64,000 nucleotides of DNA from Margaritispora aquatica (lineage: Eukaryota; Ascomycota; Leotiomycetes; Helotiales; Discinellaceae), in contig VJWN01000002.1 of NCBI GenBank assembly GCA_007644065.1, positions 2,381,831 to 2,445,830 on the forward strand. Direction: 5' to 3'. The notes beneath the pieces were generated by a model. That model was not told where the DNA came from. It made no database searches and was given only the letters and a program-made list of their open reading frames with translations. A program made the position numbers and the translations under genes. Of the stretch, positions 44,543 to 56,071 are shown one piece after another (position 1 is the stretch's first letter; each line of letters begins with the position of its first letter).

Positions 44543-46492
44543 ATGTTTCGCATAGTACAAAGATCTACCTTACAAACACGAATAGCTTCTGCTTACAGGG
44601 ACAACTTCTGCCTACTAATCTGGAACATTCAAAGTATCTCCCTTCATTCATCACGAGCACTCAAAATGCCACCAAAAGGATCTACGAATGGCAAACGCAA
44701 AGCTGCTCCAACTCTCGAGAGCTCATCCAAGAAACCAAAGACGAGCAATGGATCCACAGATCTGAGAGAACCCCACGAGAAGGCCCAGGAGGCAGAAGAC
44801 AATGGCATCGTGTTGCGCAAATACTACCCGCCTGCCATGTCGGTCGCTCGTGCTTTGGCTTATAATAACGACGAACTTCCGCGACCGATCGAGCTGCTAA
44901 AATCAGCTCTGGAGGATACAGCCTCGCAACGCGCACATATACCAGTAAAGGATGCTGTTGTGCATTGGTATAAATGTGATTTGAGGACCAAGGACAACAA
45001 ATCATTACATCTCGCGAGCGAAAAGGCTAAGGAGAAGGGTGTCCCGTTGATTGCGATATACATTGTCAGTCCGCAAGATTTTGAGGCACATCTCACAGCG
45101 CCAGTTCGAGTCGACTTTATTTTGCGATCATTGCAAGTGTTGAAGGAGGATCTTGCCAAGCTGGATGTTCCATTGTATGTGGAGACAATTGAGAAAAGGA
45201 AAACCATACCTGGTAGAATACTGGAGCTTCTGGAAGAATGGGGCGCAAGTCATTTATTTGCAAACGTGGAATACGAGGTTGATGAATTGCGACGAGAAGC
45301 AGCATTGGTTAGACCCTGTTTAGAGAGGGGCATAGCTATGGAGGTTGTTCCAGATACTTGTGTTGTTAGTCCTGGAGAGCTTTCAAGTGGCACAGGAAAA
45401 CAATACTCAGTTTACACACCATGGTTCAGGTCGTGGGTGGCCTTCGTGCATAGCAACCCTACTTTGCTGGACCTATTCGACCAACCAGGCAAGAACCCGA
45501 GCGACGCACGAGAGAAGTTCCCTAAGTTATTCGAGAGCCAAATCCCCGATGCACCCAAGAACAAAAGCTTGACTGCTGAGGAGAAGAAGAGATACAGATC
45601 CATGTGGCCAGCAGGAGAACATGAAGCCCATGCACGACTTCAGAAGTTCGCCGAAGAGCGCATTAGAGGATACAAAGACAATCGAAACTTTCCTGCACAG
45701 GTTGCGACTTCATCACTTAGTGTGCATTTTTCGAGTGGAACACTGAGTACAAGGACTGCCGTTAAAATAGCACGAGACTATAACTCTACCAAAAAACTCG
45801 ATGGTGGCAACACTGGAATCCAGACCTGGATTAGTGAAGTTGCATGGAGAGATTTCTACAAGCATGTCATGGCACATTGGCCATATGTCTGGTAATTCCA
45901 AAAAACCTTCGCCCTATGAAAATTTGAATCTAACGTCAACAGCATGAATACACCATTCAAACCCGAATACACCAAAATTGAGTGGGAATACAATCAAGGG
46001 CATTTCGAGGCTTGGTGCGCTGGCAAAACAGGTTACCCCATTGTCGACGCCGCCATGCGCCAACTCAACCATTGTGGCTGGCAACATAATCGATGCCGAA
46101 TGATCACGGGCTCATTCCTCGCCAAACACTTGCTTCTCGATTGGCGTATGGGTGAGCGATATTTCATGGAGCACCTCATCGATGGGGACTTCGCATCCAA
46201 CAACGGGGGATGGGGCTTCTCTGCGTCCACGGGTGTGGATCCACAGCCATACTTCCGCATCTTCAACCCGCTTTTGCAGAGCGAGAAATTCGATCCAGAC
46301 GGAGATTACATCAGAAAATGGGTGCCGGAGTTGGCGGGCATCTTTGGGAAGGCTATTCATGATCCGTATGAGCGTGGGAAGGGCGGTGAGGCAAAGAAGA
46401 AGGGATATCCGATGAGGATTGTCGATCATAAGGCAAGTCGGGAGAGGGCATTGTCACGTTATAAGGAGGGCCTTGGTCGAGAAACCTCGTGA
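44543..46492 (+). CDS. phr1: Class I CPD photolyase (deoxyribodipyrimidine photo-lyase)
   Basis: Blue-light-driven flavoenzyme that splits cyclobutane pyrimidine dimers. 632 residues in two exons, 44543-45891 and 45943-46492, joined as WPYV-C-MNTPFKPEY. The N-terminal antenna domain starts near residue 137 with DAVVHWYKCDLRTKDNKSL. The FAD domain follows: TWISEVAWRDFYKHVMAHWP, EAWCAGKTGYPIVDAAMRQL, CGWQHNRCRMITGSFLAKHL, LDWRMGERYFMEHLIDGDFA, and NGGWGFSASTGVDPQPYFRI, with the expected conserved Trp, Asn and Arg positions. Residues 1-41 are rich in Arg/Ser with few acidic residues and look like a mitochondrial presequence; Met42 (44666) begins a form with a bipartite nuclear signal (KRK ... 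KKPK, 51-66). Leaky or alternative starts could give mitochondrial and nuclear isoforms, as for yeast Phr1, which acts in both places. This is inferred. Confidence 0.92.
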
Positions 46493-47306
46493 GCAGATTG
46501 TAGTGGGGAGGATAGTGACGATATTTCATGTGCTCCTGGTCTTGGGTATTCATCCAATGATTGGTTAATCAGCGCTAACTATAACCCGCTTTAACAAAGC
46601 TTGTACGAGTATCAACAAATTTAAGCAATTTCACTTCAATTTTTGCTCATCACCGTCCGCAAGGATCCGATTGGATTCCAAATTGGTACAGGCGCAAATG
46701 AGGTTGTCACTTTGTGGCGTTTTCCCGTGATCGTCGTCCGCCCCCTGAGCTTTAAAACGCTCGCTTAGCCCTGCTCAAACCTGTGAGCCTCCCTTCCTCT
46801 TGGATCATCACACACGATGTGTTTGCGACTCATCCGAAGGTATTTCACAAACTGACATCCGAGAGATGCGACGATTCGGTGCTGGGGGTGCTGGTCGTTT
46901 GTGGGTGGTGGTTGGTGGAATTTGATAATGGAATCTGAAAAGGTGAGATTTTGCCTGGGTATGGAAACGCTTTGAGCTGTTTTTCATCGGATGAACGAAC
47001 AAATGGATGGGCTGCAGGGGAAAGCAAGATGGATGCGAGATGAGATGAGCTTAACTGTCAAGCTTGGGTGGGATGGTATAAAGCTTTAAGCTTATACCTC
47101 TGTTTCTATACTTCTCGATCATTCACAGCTTTGCCTTCTTTTTCCGTCCTCACTTACATTCTTTTCAAATTAACAGCTGTGCTGTTTGCCGATCTTTACT
47201 TTTACTTTGCCTTCACTTCAATTCTTTCACTCGCAAATCAACAACTCACACGTTCGCCACATACAACTTTTTAATACAACCAACCACACAAATCCAAACC
47301 ATCAAC
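46493..47306 (+). promoter_or_regulatory. Promoter and leader of the small secreted protein gene
   Basis: TATAAAG at 47077-47083, pyrimidine-rich leader, element AACAGCTGTGCTG at 47172-47184 and start context atcaacATGCAG. The element and context match those of the repeat secreted-protein gene at 26635. The left part is the 3' flank of the photolyase gene. Confidence 0.55.
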
Positions 47307-47899
47307 ATGCAGTTCTCTACCGTCCTCACTGTCTTCCTCTCCCTCGCCTCCTCTACTCTCGCTGCCCCAGTCGATATCGAGTCGCGCGCCCTGAAGTCCC
47401 AGTCGTACAACACATTCCAAGTCTCCTCCGGCGTGGGCGGAAATGCCCTGGCGGAAGTGAATAAGAAGTTCCCCGTCAATCTGTCGAACCTCAAGGCCGT
47501 GTCTGCAAGCGAGTACGTCTCAACTCCTCTCTTTCCCTTGCCCACCACCCACCACGACAAAAACACACAAACTAACGTCCCACCCACAGTCTCTCCATCA
47601 TCAGCAAAGCAGCGCAAGTCTCCGAGCAAGCCGAGGTCGGCAAGGGCGGCTTCAACGACGCGATCGCCAAGGCCGGCGGAACTGGCACCACAGCCGGCGC
47701 GGCGCTCCAGGTCGGCAAGATCAAGAACAAGGTCCTGAAGTTGCAGACCGACGTGCTGCGCATCCAGATCCAGACCGCGCAGGGCAACACCGCTAGCACG
47801 GCTAGCTTGCCGGCGCAGATGAAGAAGTTGGCTACCAATGTCGCGCTCGATGTGAAGAACAAGGGGAAGAAGGCTACGCCGGTTAACTTTGCTGGTTGA
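47307..47899 (+). CDS. Small secreted protein with cell-wall-protein-like helical core
   Basis: 171 residues in two exons, 47307-47512 and 47590-47899; the intron has a GTACGT donor and joins as AVSASD-LSIISKAAQ in phase. A signal peptide is clear (MQFSTVLTVFLSLASSTLA, cleaved before APVD), followed by a short pro-like stretch ending ESR. The mature protein has no Cys. It is Ala/Gly/Lys-rich with amphipathic helices: GGNALAEVNKKFPVNLSNLK, ISKAAQVSEQAEVGKGGFND, then LKLQTDVLRIQIQTAQGN. Proteins of this plan are widespread in filamentous ascomycetes as abundant small secreted proteins of unknown role. I would not call it an effector without expression data. Confidence 0.82.
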
Positions 47900-49249
47900 G
47901 TTGTTTTTTGTGGTGTGTTATTGCGTGAGAATGAGCGGAAGAGGAGAGGAGAGAGGGGAAAGAGAGGCTTTGTTGTAGATAATAGTAGATATGCTGGGTA
48001 ATATTCTTGGTGGTTGTGGAGGTAGATGATGAGCTGTGCGAAATTGAACAGAGATGTTCGACCAACACCCTTGCTTGTCTTTCTTCCTCTCTAAAACTGT
48101 CGTCATTGTTCTGCATTTCCTCAGTGATGCTTCCATTTCGAGATTCTGGTATATACTAAAAAATATCACAGTTTAACTTCAATTTGTTCATCTATTAGTT
48201 CCTCTCCTCTCATTTGTTCATAGTATAAAGGATCACTTTCAGCAAAGCAATCATTTGATAATGTTATAAGTCATGTTGCTTAAAATCTCTATTCTGTCAC
48301 TTTTCTTAAAAGATAGGCTTAGAGAAGTGATGAGTACGTTGTATGGAGTGCATTGTAGCAACCCCACATTCCCAAAATAGAATAGTGTGGTGTTCAACCT
48401 CACAACGTCATGATATCCTTCATTTATTCATTCATTCATTCCGACACCGACAGTTCCATCATAATAATACATTATCGTGTGAACTCTCCTGCAAGAGAAC
48501 ATATACTCGACTATACATTCTCACATAATATGGTAATGCTTTGGGTATAGAACCGAAAGGAACTGGTGACACGACAACAAACAGTAGCACCATCGACAAC
48601 CACCTAGCTTCAAGTCAATTGTGGCTGTTGTCCTACTCGCTCGAGATCAATTCATCTTTTTACGCTATAAAAAGCTGTTGTTTTCACAAGGACACGTTTA
48701 AACTCTCATAGAATGCCATGGTCTCTTTTGCTCTCAAGAAGAATATTTCATCTTTTGTCCAAATCAGCTTCAAAAATCGTATCTCTCTACGGCTTATTTG
48801 GAAGTAGCCTTATTAATTGTATGATGGAAATGTGTATTGAGTGTTTCATTTTGTTGTAGAGTACGGTTGGTACCAACCCTTATAATATTATGTCCGAAAC
48901 CAACTTGAGGCTACGAGCCGGGAAATGTTGGCGGGAAATGTCTTGTCACTATTGACGAATCGCTTGGAGCCGAATGATGGATTGAACGACGTTTACTATT
49001 GACAGGAGTTCGAATTCGTATGCTAACTACAAACAGGACATTAGAATTTCCCTTAAAAAGCTTCTCTTGGTTCTACTCTGTTGAGCTCTCCCTACCGTGC
49101 TCGTTTCCGTACATCGACAGCCAATCCAACAAACTCATCAATGAGAGACAAAATAGCCTTAAATCCACAAGCGCAACGATAAATCCGCTCTTGATAAGTC
49201 AACTCTCCCGACGCAGTCTCAAGGATATCCTTAGACATCGCCACAACCC
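47900..49249. other. Intergenic 1.35 kb between convergent genes
   Basis: AT-rich flank with an ATTC tetranucleotide repeat at about 48423-48440. No gene recognised; frames present are short and unsupported. Confidence 0.55.
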
Positions 49250-50869
49250 TCAGTCATGTAGGGCAGTCTTCAGATTGTCCATCGGCTCCAATGACGGATC
49301 CTTCGAATACGTAGTAATCAAACCCGACCAGATCTCTGGAACACCATCCTTTCCAGCCCCAGCAGCCCGCTTATCAAGCTCCTTCTTGACTCTCATCGCA
49401 CTCGTGACATCAGCAAATACTACAGTAGCGTTGCCTCCATTATACAACCAAATCAACTGCACTGCCTCCGTACCAACAAGCTTCTCACACAAACGCCGGA
49501 GATGCTCCTCCTTGAACATGAAGAAGAATCTAGCCTTGACGATTGTGAGACGGCGTGTAGCATGTGTGGGGTACTCCATGGCCTTGATCTCGTCATTCGC
49601 GGGGAACAGATCACCGTACATTGCATCGACGATGAAGCAGAAGCGGTTTGGTCGGGATCTCTCACGCTCATATTCAAGGACCTCATAAAAGCGGGTAGCA
49701 TCTACAGCACGCTGGAATATGACACCTGACCAACGGCTTTTATCGTCGTCATTGACTCCAAAGACGATCCTGGCCAGCGAACCCTCGCGAACTGCGTCAG
49801 ACACATCACGGAGCTGAATGTTCTTGGGGAGATTTAGCAAGAGGACAACTCGCTTTTGATCCTCGAGGGGCTCAGCATTAGCGTCAACACTGCGAATGGC
49901 TTCGAGGCCGGGTATTCGGCCGGTGAGGTTGAGTCGGACACGCTTGCGAGGCTGGACATCAATTACAGTCAGTGGGGGTGAGCGACCAGCGATGCTGGCC
50001 CATGATGTTGGTTGTGGAACAGCTGGAACTTCTGGAATACTTGGGAGGTTCGTAGCAGTGTCAGGTGCCTTGTCGGATGAAAGTGAAGTATTAGCGGACG
50101 AAGTAACTGATGGACCAGGAATCGGATTTGACGAAGCGATAGAACGAGTCGAAGATACGCTTTCACTTCTCAGCTTTGGAACAGCCGGGATGATAAGGAC
50201 TCCGTGGTCAACTGAAGAGTTTCTAGAGCTGCTGGCACTGCTGCTTGTCGTAGCTGGGCGAGGTATCTCGTCGTCTGTTGTAGTAGATTCGATGCTGAAC
50301 AATCTCTCCCTAGGGGTCGGACTAGCAGCAGGTGGATGCGCATGGAACGTCTGCTGAGTAGGCGTCTTCTCTCCATCATCTTCACTATCATATCCACCAT
50401 CGTCACCAATCTCCCCATCCCTAAGCTCTCCAAATTCCAGAGTATTAGCCACCGAGACAACCCGATGCGGCGCCAAGCTCATCACAAGCCTAACCTCCCA
50501 TCCACCAGTACGACTTGGCTCTCCATTCAGCTCCCTAATAGCCAATCCCGCCTCATCAGCCGTGTCATACACAACCCACAAGAACGAGCACATAGACGCC
50601 AAAGAAACGAGCGCGACTGCTGTTCCACCAAACAAAGCTTCAACCTGCGCGAGCGTGAAACTGAACGGGAGACCAGTCACGTAGATAGCGCGACCGGCTT
50701 TGTGGGCATCGACGAACGGGTACGGGATTCCAGGGAGGTCGAACAAAGGGTGTAAGGAGGAGGGAGTCAGGAACACGCTGTCTCCGTGGGGATGCGTGGA
50801 GGCCGTGATGGCATTGTAGGTGTCCATTGGTGGTGATGGGGAGATGGTGATTCTCCATGCAGGCTCCAT
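49250..50869 (-). CDS. RRM-like putative RNA-binding protein, 539 residues
   Basis: Intronless. An RNA-recognition-motif-like region lies near residues 58-135: GRAIYVTGLPFSFTLAQVEA (RNP2-like), with the following LWVVYDTADEAGLAIRELNG strand-helix. The centre (150-300) is acidic and Ser/Thr/Pro-rich, probably disordered. A conserved SWASIAG motif near 290 is followed by a second alpha-beta region (KRVVLLLNLPKNIQLRDVSD) and a third (RRLTIVKARFFFMFKEEHLR and NGGNATVVFADVTSAMRVKK), both plausibly degenerate RRMs. This suggests a multi-RRM protein of mRNA metabolism. RNP1 aromatic residues are poorly kept, so RNA binding is inferred. The ATG at 50869 is the first in frame. Confidence 0.7.
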   Translation of the reverse strand: MEPAWRITISPSPPMDTYNAITASTHPHGDSVFLTPSSLHPLFDLPGIPYPFVDAHKAGRAIYVTGLPFSFTLAQVEALFGGTAVALVSLASMCSFLWVVYDTADEAGLAIRELNGEPSRTGGWEVRLVMSLAPHRVVSVANTLEFGELRDGEIGDDGGYDSEDDGEKTPTQQTFHAHPPAASPTPRERLFSIESTTTDDEIPRPATTSSSASSSRNSSVDHGVLIIPAVPKLRSESVSSTRSIASSNPIPGPSVTSSANTSLSSDKAPDTATNLPSIPEVPAVPQPTSWASIAGRSPPLTVIDVQPRKRVRLNLTGRIPGLEAIRSVDANAEPLEDQKRVVLLLNLPKNIQLRDVSDAVREGSLARIVFGVNDDDKSRWSGVIFQRAVDATRFYEVLEYERERSRPNRFCFIVDAMYGDLFPANDEIKAMEYPTHATRRLTIVKARFFFMFKEEHLRRLCEKLVGTEAVQLIWLYNGGNATVVFADVTSAMRVKKELDKRAAGAGKDGVPEIWSGLITTYSKDPSLEPMDNLKTALHD

Positions 50870-51455
50870 GTTGACTTAGTGCAGTTGAGATGCAAAGCGC
50901 GTTGAAAATGAAATTTGCGTATTAAGCAAGTACTACGCTATAGAAATTCTTTGCAGAATTTGTTTCATGAATTTGACGCGTAGATCGTAGTTGAGGTTAG
51001 TGTTGTCTGCGGCAGAGTGTTGATATTTGGGGTTCTCGCTTAAAGTTGCGATAGTGGGGCAACCCAACGATCAAGCAGACAGATCTTCTGCCTCGCTGCA
51101 AAGCAGAAAGCGCGTGGTTTCCGTAGTGGATTCGTGGCGAGTTCTCTTTGTTTGGAGCTTGTGTTTTAGCTTCTACTACTCGATATAAGTGATGCCACTG
51201 ACAATATTCTCTCCGAACCCATTATTTTCTAAGACTTGTTTGTGTTGACCGTATACATTAAACATTCATTAAATTTAGGTTTGTTCCAAGAACTTCATCA
51301 TCATCATTAAAATCATCCTGTCCTCATTTCATCTCATAGCATCATTAGAACCTCTTCTCTCCACCATTGGAGCTCTCACAACCCCCTTCCTAAACCAAAC
51401 CACCGCTCTCCATCTTATCTGACGTACTGCACCCATTACTTATATGTACCTCCAA
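50870..51455. other. Intergenic spacer
   Basis: Promoter of the RRM-like gene on its left side and 3' flank of the WSC gene on its right. Nothing else seen. Confidence 0.5.
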
Positions 51456-52555
51456 CTACTTAGGATTCATTCTGAATGATCCCAAATAAGCGGTCACGGG
51501 ATCCGGGCCAGGGCACGTAAACTTCACCTGGATCACGGCGGTCGTCTGGCCGGCCTTCGTCTTGAACGCTGGAGAGTTGTAGCCCCACTTTCCAGCTCTC
51601 ATGCTCGCTACGCGACCACATGTGCCGCTGGTCAACTCGCAGAATTGTTGTGTGCACAAGAAAGCGTTCTTTTTGCCGCCAGCTGGGTCGACGGCGAGTT
51701 GGAACGCCATCTTTGGGTCGTAGCTTCCAAGGGGGCAGACGGCGATGGTTTGTTGGATGACGAGCTGCTGGTTGGGTTGGAGGAGGGCTTGCCTGGAAAG
51801 GGTGTTAGATGGTGATATGAAGCTAAAGAATTGGAAGGAAGTTGGGGAAAGGGCGGGATACTTACAAGACGTAGGAAGATGGTGCGAATGGGGTCACACC
51901 GGGATAACCAGGCACAGGTGCGCTCACGACACTGATTTGCTCTGGCATATTGGCCGTCCAAGGTCCGAGGGTACCGCTCTCAAATTGGGCATTAACCACA
52001 AAATCGCAGCCTTTGAGTAGCGATAGTTAGTTAAGTTTCTGCTGTCGGGGACACGACAATAAACTCACCAGTTCCAAAAGGTAGTGGGATACTTGACGTT
52101 ACTGACACGGTTGACGTTTGCAGGGTTGTAGGTGTTGCTGTTGAAGTGGTAACGGTCGTTGTAGTAGTAGTTGAGCCTGGAAGCGTGGCGCATGATGATG
52201 TTCCACCTGAAGTGTAATAATACACTCCGCTGTAAGCAGAACTTCCATCATAACCACCACAAAGAGAGTTATCACCAGAAGAACACAACAAGTTGCACAT
52301 TGCTGGAGCACTAGGCGAAACAGTAGGAGCGGAGGAACTATCGCCACAGGAGCATGATCCACCTACGATACTGGCGTAGACGTAGGTTAAATCGGCGACC
52401 GAGCAGGCCGTGATGCATTGCGCTGCCGAGCCGAAGTTACCTGTCAGAGTTACACCATTGACAAGAGGAGTAGATGGGTAGCATCCTTGCAAGGCGTAAG
52501 ATCCTGATTGGAATGGTAGACAACTCAATGCCGAAGGCGAGGCACAACCGACCAT
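51456..52555 (-). CDS. WSC-domain protein with C-terminal carbohydrate-binding-like module
   Basis: 322 residues in three exons, 52555-52069, 52010-51866 and 51792-51456, all in phase. Residues 19-115 form a Cys-rich WSC-like domain: GCYPSTPLVNGVTL, AAQCITACSVADLTYVYASI, SCSCGD and LCGGYDGSSAYSGVYYY. Then comes a Thr/Ser-rich linker suited to O-mannosylation (about 116-155). The C-terminal half (CDFVVNAQFESGTLGPWTAN onward, with CTQQFCELTSGTCGR) looks like a jelly-roll carbohydrate-binding module. This architecture is normal for secreted wall- or polysaccharide-binding proteins. Yet the first ATG gives no hydrophobic signal sequence (MVGCASPSALSCLPFQ). Upstream codons are open only briefly, so a signal-peptide exon may be missing or secretion is unconventional. 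Confidence 0.75.
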
Positions 52556-53734
52556 TTTGAGAGCAAGTAATTCAGAGAAGTAGCTTTTGCGGTATGCTTG
52601 TGAAAGAAAGATGAATGCTTGATTTGAATAACCAAGAGAAGGGCAGCTACGTACTACTTATTCATAATGCGCCCATGTCAACTCTTATTATGTCACTTAT
52701 GTTGGCTCCCAAGAGCGCACAGCACTAGACCTAATATTGTTGACTTCTAAGACCAAAATCGATGAAAATCCCATTAGACGCCGAATGTTCACGATCTATT
52801 GAATTCGGAGAAGAGTGATTCACTGTTTCTCACAACTCAGTTTCGTGTTCAACAGCTGCGTGCGGTGTGGGACGAAGTGTCTCAGTATACAACCATCAGC
52901 CTTCCTCAAAATCGAACATGTCCTAAGCGAGCAAATGGAAACAAAGCACAGACACTCATGACAAGTAGCTGGGACTGGCAAAAGAAAATATTAGCATGCT
53001 CAAGACCTGATTCTGATGCAGGTTCAGATCATCGCATGGGATTGTCTTTGAAATGGGGAGTTTAAACCAACGAGGCATTTCTTTCAGCTCTCAATACTCC
53101 ACTATCACCCACCTCGCCGATGCATTCATTCTGGCGAGCAGTAATTGGATAGAAACACAGGAACAGTTTCAAATTCTTCAACATAAATGGTCACTCTGTC
53201 AAGCAAGTCAAAGGCTGGCATCGCCTTACATGATATTTGCTTTCAGAGAGCCGCAGACCTTTAAATTCGTCTTGGGCCTGTCACATTTCTTTCCCAGAGA
53301 ATAGGACAGTGTTGAATTTCGTAGTCCTCTCTTGTTGCTTAAAGTATATTCACTTTCCTTTCGTTCTCTTTAACCCGAGAGAACTGAGTTTTCCATATAT
53401 ATAATCTAGGATAATAGTCTTTTGTATTAGTAGTTGGTTAGAGACATCGCCATAGCTATGGTTTTGGCTCACCGCTAAAGAGTGCTGTTAATGCATGGCT
53501 ACTTGTCAGTAACAGCCTCATTTTCTTGAAATCAGTATCCCCTCTATTTTTACAACTTGGGCTTTTCTGGGCTTTTTTTTAATAAAAAAAAGAATGTGGA
53601 CAGGTCTTCACATTATTGTCATCGTCAGAGGGTCTATTCCAGTATCCTTTCGGTTTCTAATGTGGCAGACCCTACTTTTGGATGTTGCTATTTGGGATTC
53701 TGTCCTTTTTTCCACGCCCTTGGTATCAACTTTA
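52556..53734. other. Intergenic 1.2 kb
   Basis: Promoter of the WSC gene plus 3' flank of the 2EXR gene. A poly-T/poly-A inverted pair (T-run then A-run, about 53572-53591) could fold into a hairpin. No gene recognised. Confidence 0.5.
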
Positions 53735-54520
53735 CTACTCACTATTCCGCAGAAAGTAATACATCCTAACTTGATCCATAAACCCCATGACGATTCTCTT
53801 CCAACGTATGTCATCCAAACAACAAAACCCTGCAACAATATCAAACCTCCCACTATTCACCCGCCATCTTCTTTGTAGGCCAACGAGGTCTTTTCCTTCA
53901 ATCCCAGAGACATGTGGACAGCTCCCTTCCTTGCTTCCTTGAACCCCCACCATATTCTTTCCTTGCTTGTTCGTCAATGAGCGAACTTCTCCTTCAGGCT
54001 GACGTATAGACAGGCGCTTCATCTCCTTCAAAGTATTCCGGCGGAGTTCATTTGGAAACTCATCGGCGAGAAGGTAGACGGTGTCGGTAGCGGGGTTGAG
54101 ATAAATTTTGTCCACCAGCTTCGTCTTCCGTAATAGCCGACCCTCGTATTCGTTCATCAGCGGTAGCGAGCTCATGTGCTTGAGCGCCTCGGTTCGACAT
54201 TCTCGGTTGATTTGGAGAACTAATGGCAGAGGTGTGCATGTTTCGAGGTAGTTCAGAATTGGGTAGTATATCCTGTGGGGCAGGACAGAGACGGGCGAGT
54301 TGGCGGTGCGTGTTTTGATGTAGATGTTGCGCGGGGTCCAGATTGCGAAAATCCAAATCTTATGGCGAAGCTCATAGGGAAGCTGTGGAAACAGAACAAA
54401 GGTACCTCGAAAGGGAGCTGGCTCTGATGAGCTACCGTGAAGTGTAAGGAGATCTTGGTAACTGGGTTTTGAAGCCTTTCTTGTGCTGTCTTCATGCTCT
54501 TGGCCGCTTGGATCGTCCAT
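53735..54520 (-). CDS. 2EXR-domain protein
   Basis: Intronless, 261 residues. The 2EXR domain (PF20150), common in Leotiomycetes and often in large families of unknown function, is marked by FVLFPQLPYELRHKIWIFAI (residues 42-61), then RNIYIKTR, LPLVLQINRECRTEALKHMS, and KIYLNPATDTVYLLADEFPN. The C-terminal part after about residue 165 is basic and less conserved. There is no signal peptide; it is presumably cytosolic or nuclear. The function is not known for this family; an F-box-like or protein-binding role is only speculation. Confidence 0.78.
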   Translation of the reverse strand: MDDPSGQEHEDSTRKASKPSYQDLLTLHGSSSEPAPFRGTFVLFPQLPYELRHKIWIFAIWTPRNIYIKTRTANSPVSVLPHRIYYPILNYLETCTPLPLVLQINRECRTEALKHMSSLPLMNEYEGRLLRKTKLVDKIYLNPATDTVYLLADEFPNELRRNTLKEMKRLSIRQPEGEVRSLTNKQGKNMVGVQGSKEGSCPHVSGIEGKDLVGLQRRWRVNSGRFDIVAGFCCLDDIRWKRIVMGFMDQVRMYYFLRNSE

Positions 54521-54670
54521 CTTGATACTAATTTGGTACGATGTATCATGCGTTTGCGAGCGTTTGTTCTTGGCCTCAAATGTTTGCGCGGCAGAAAAGG
54601 ATGAAAATTAATGGCGAGGCTGCCTTTGTGGTGACGCCCAAGGGCTGCCTAAAGAAATTCTCAAAGTGAA

Positions 54671-55042
54671 TTAGAGCCTCGCGATCAGCGTTTCTACCTG
54701 CTGATAAGTAACCAGTCCAGAGATTATTTTTTTCGAGCAAGTTTGTGTTAGGTGGAAGGCGGCAATTCCGGACAGGCAGATCAAGCTCTGTAGGAGTAAA
54801 ATCCCAGATCTGTAGGAGAAAGTATTTCCCAGCCTTATCCGCGAGACTCCAGAATTAGGAGTGTGTGGATAAGTGGAAAATTCAGAAAATAATTGAATGA
54901 ACCACACTGCACTTTCTCGTGGAATATTTGTGGAAAGTAGAAACTCTTTGGCGTGATAGAATTGTTTCCAAGCACTCTGCTGCTGGGTCTCGTCCATCTT
55001 GACAGCCTCTTCGAAGAATTTCGAAGATTGGCGAATTAGCAT
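54671..55042 (-). pseudogene. Coding-like remnant upstream of the 2EXR gene
   Basis: A 123-residue frame from the ATG at 55042. The first 70 residues look protein-like (DETQQQSAWKQFYHAKEFLL, NIPRESAVWFIQLFSEFSTY, PHTPNSGVSRIRLG), after which the frame reads like non-coding sequence. In another frame just upstream, NLIFDANSPIFEILRR also looks coding. The pattern suggests a broken gene or a missed multi-exon gene. Family not recognised. Confidence 0.3.
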
Positions 55043-55045
55043 CAA

Positions 55046-56071
55046 AAATCAAGTTTGTGCCTGGGATCAGAAGTGTAAGAACTCTGTTTTCATCCGTGCG
55101 ACCACAACTCTCTTGTACTTGAGACAGTGGGTTATTCTGCGAGAAAGGCGAATTTGCTTAGAGCCTTGCGGTTAATTGTCTAGTCTGTGAGTATAGACTC
55201 GATTCCCACACAATTCCAGCGAGAAAGGTTGAAAAGACCTCGGAAATGGCTAGGAATGATGCAATAAAGAGAGGAAAGTGGTACTTTGTCCTAGATTCGT
55301 CTGGATATGGTTTGAACCATAACCAATACATTTAAATTGAAACTTGACTGTATGAAGACAAACCAACAAGAAGTTTCAAACATAAGCACTATTATATCCA
55401 AGATTTACTAAGACCTAAGGTAGTTGGTACAGAGTTAGTGGTCCCACAGGTATGTGTTTTGGCATAGTGAGGTTACTGGTCAAGAAGGTAGGATGCCGAA
55501 AACATTTTCATATTAGACATTTCTTACCTTAAACGAGAGGTCTTAACGCTTCGTCAGAATGATATCAAAATTTTGACGCTCTGCAGGTGTGGACGGCAAA
55601 TGACACAGATACACACGGCTCGCTTAAGCCCCTTGGAACGTACGGTATTGAGGAAGTTGTATCGCCAAAGTGATGCACAAGCCCTCAAAGCTGCATTTTT
55701 TGGAGTAAAAATCTGCGAGGACAATTGATATCCATGTTGTATGTGTTACACTACCAAAGAAATGACTGGCATTGGTAGCTTGCCTCTAGGTAGGACTCAA
55801 AAGCAAGACACCAGCTCTCTAGTGCTCTAGGCTCATGTAAAGTCAGGTTTCTATTGCATCTATTCCTAGAAGAGCTATTTGGCGCTTCATTTTGCCCTTA
55901 TATCTGACAAGAACTTGACGCTTGTCTTCACAGAACCGTCCTGCATACCTAAGGTATTATCAAGTTTTCCCGCACAGATTAAAGTTCGATCAATTGCTAT
56001 CCAGAGTGTGACTTGTCTGATTGACCCCCGAGAAGTTGCAGAGCAGCAGCCACCACTTTATTTGTTTCTTA
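55046..56071. other. 1 kb AT-rich intergenic stretch
   Basis: No supported reading frame, tRNA or repeat noticed. A sequence around 55190-55215 vaguely resembles a T-arm, but no full tRNA fold was found. Confidence 0.5.

Noticed and set aside
55190..55220. T-arm-like sequence suggesting a tRNA
   Set aside because: No matching acceptor, D-arm or anticodon arm could be folded around it.
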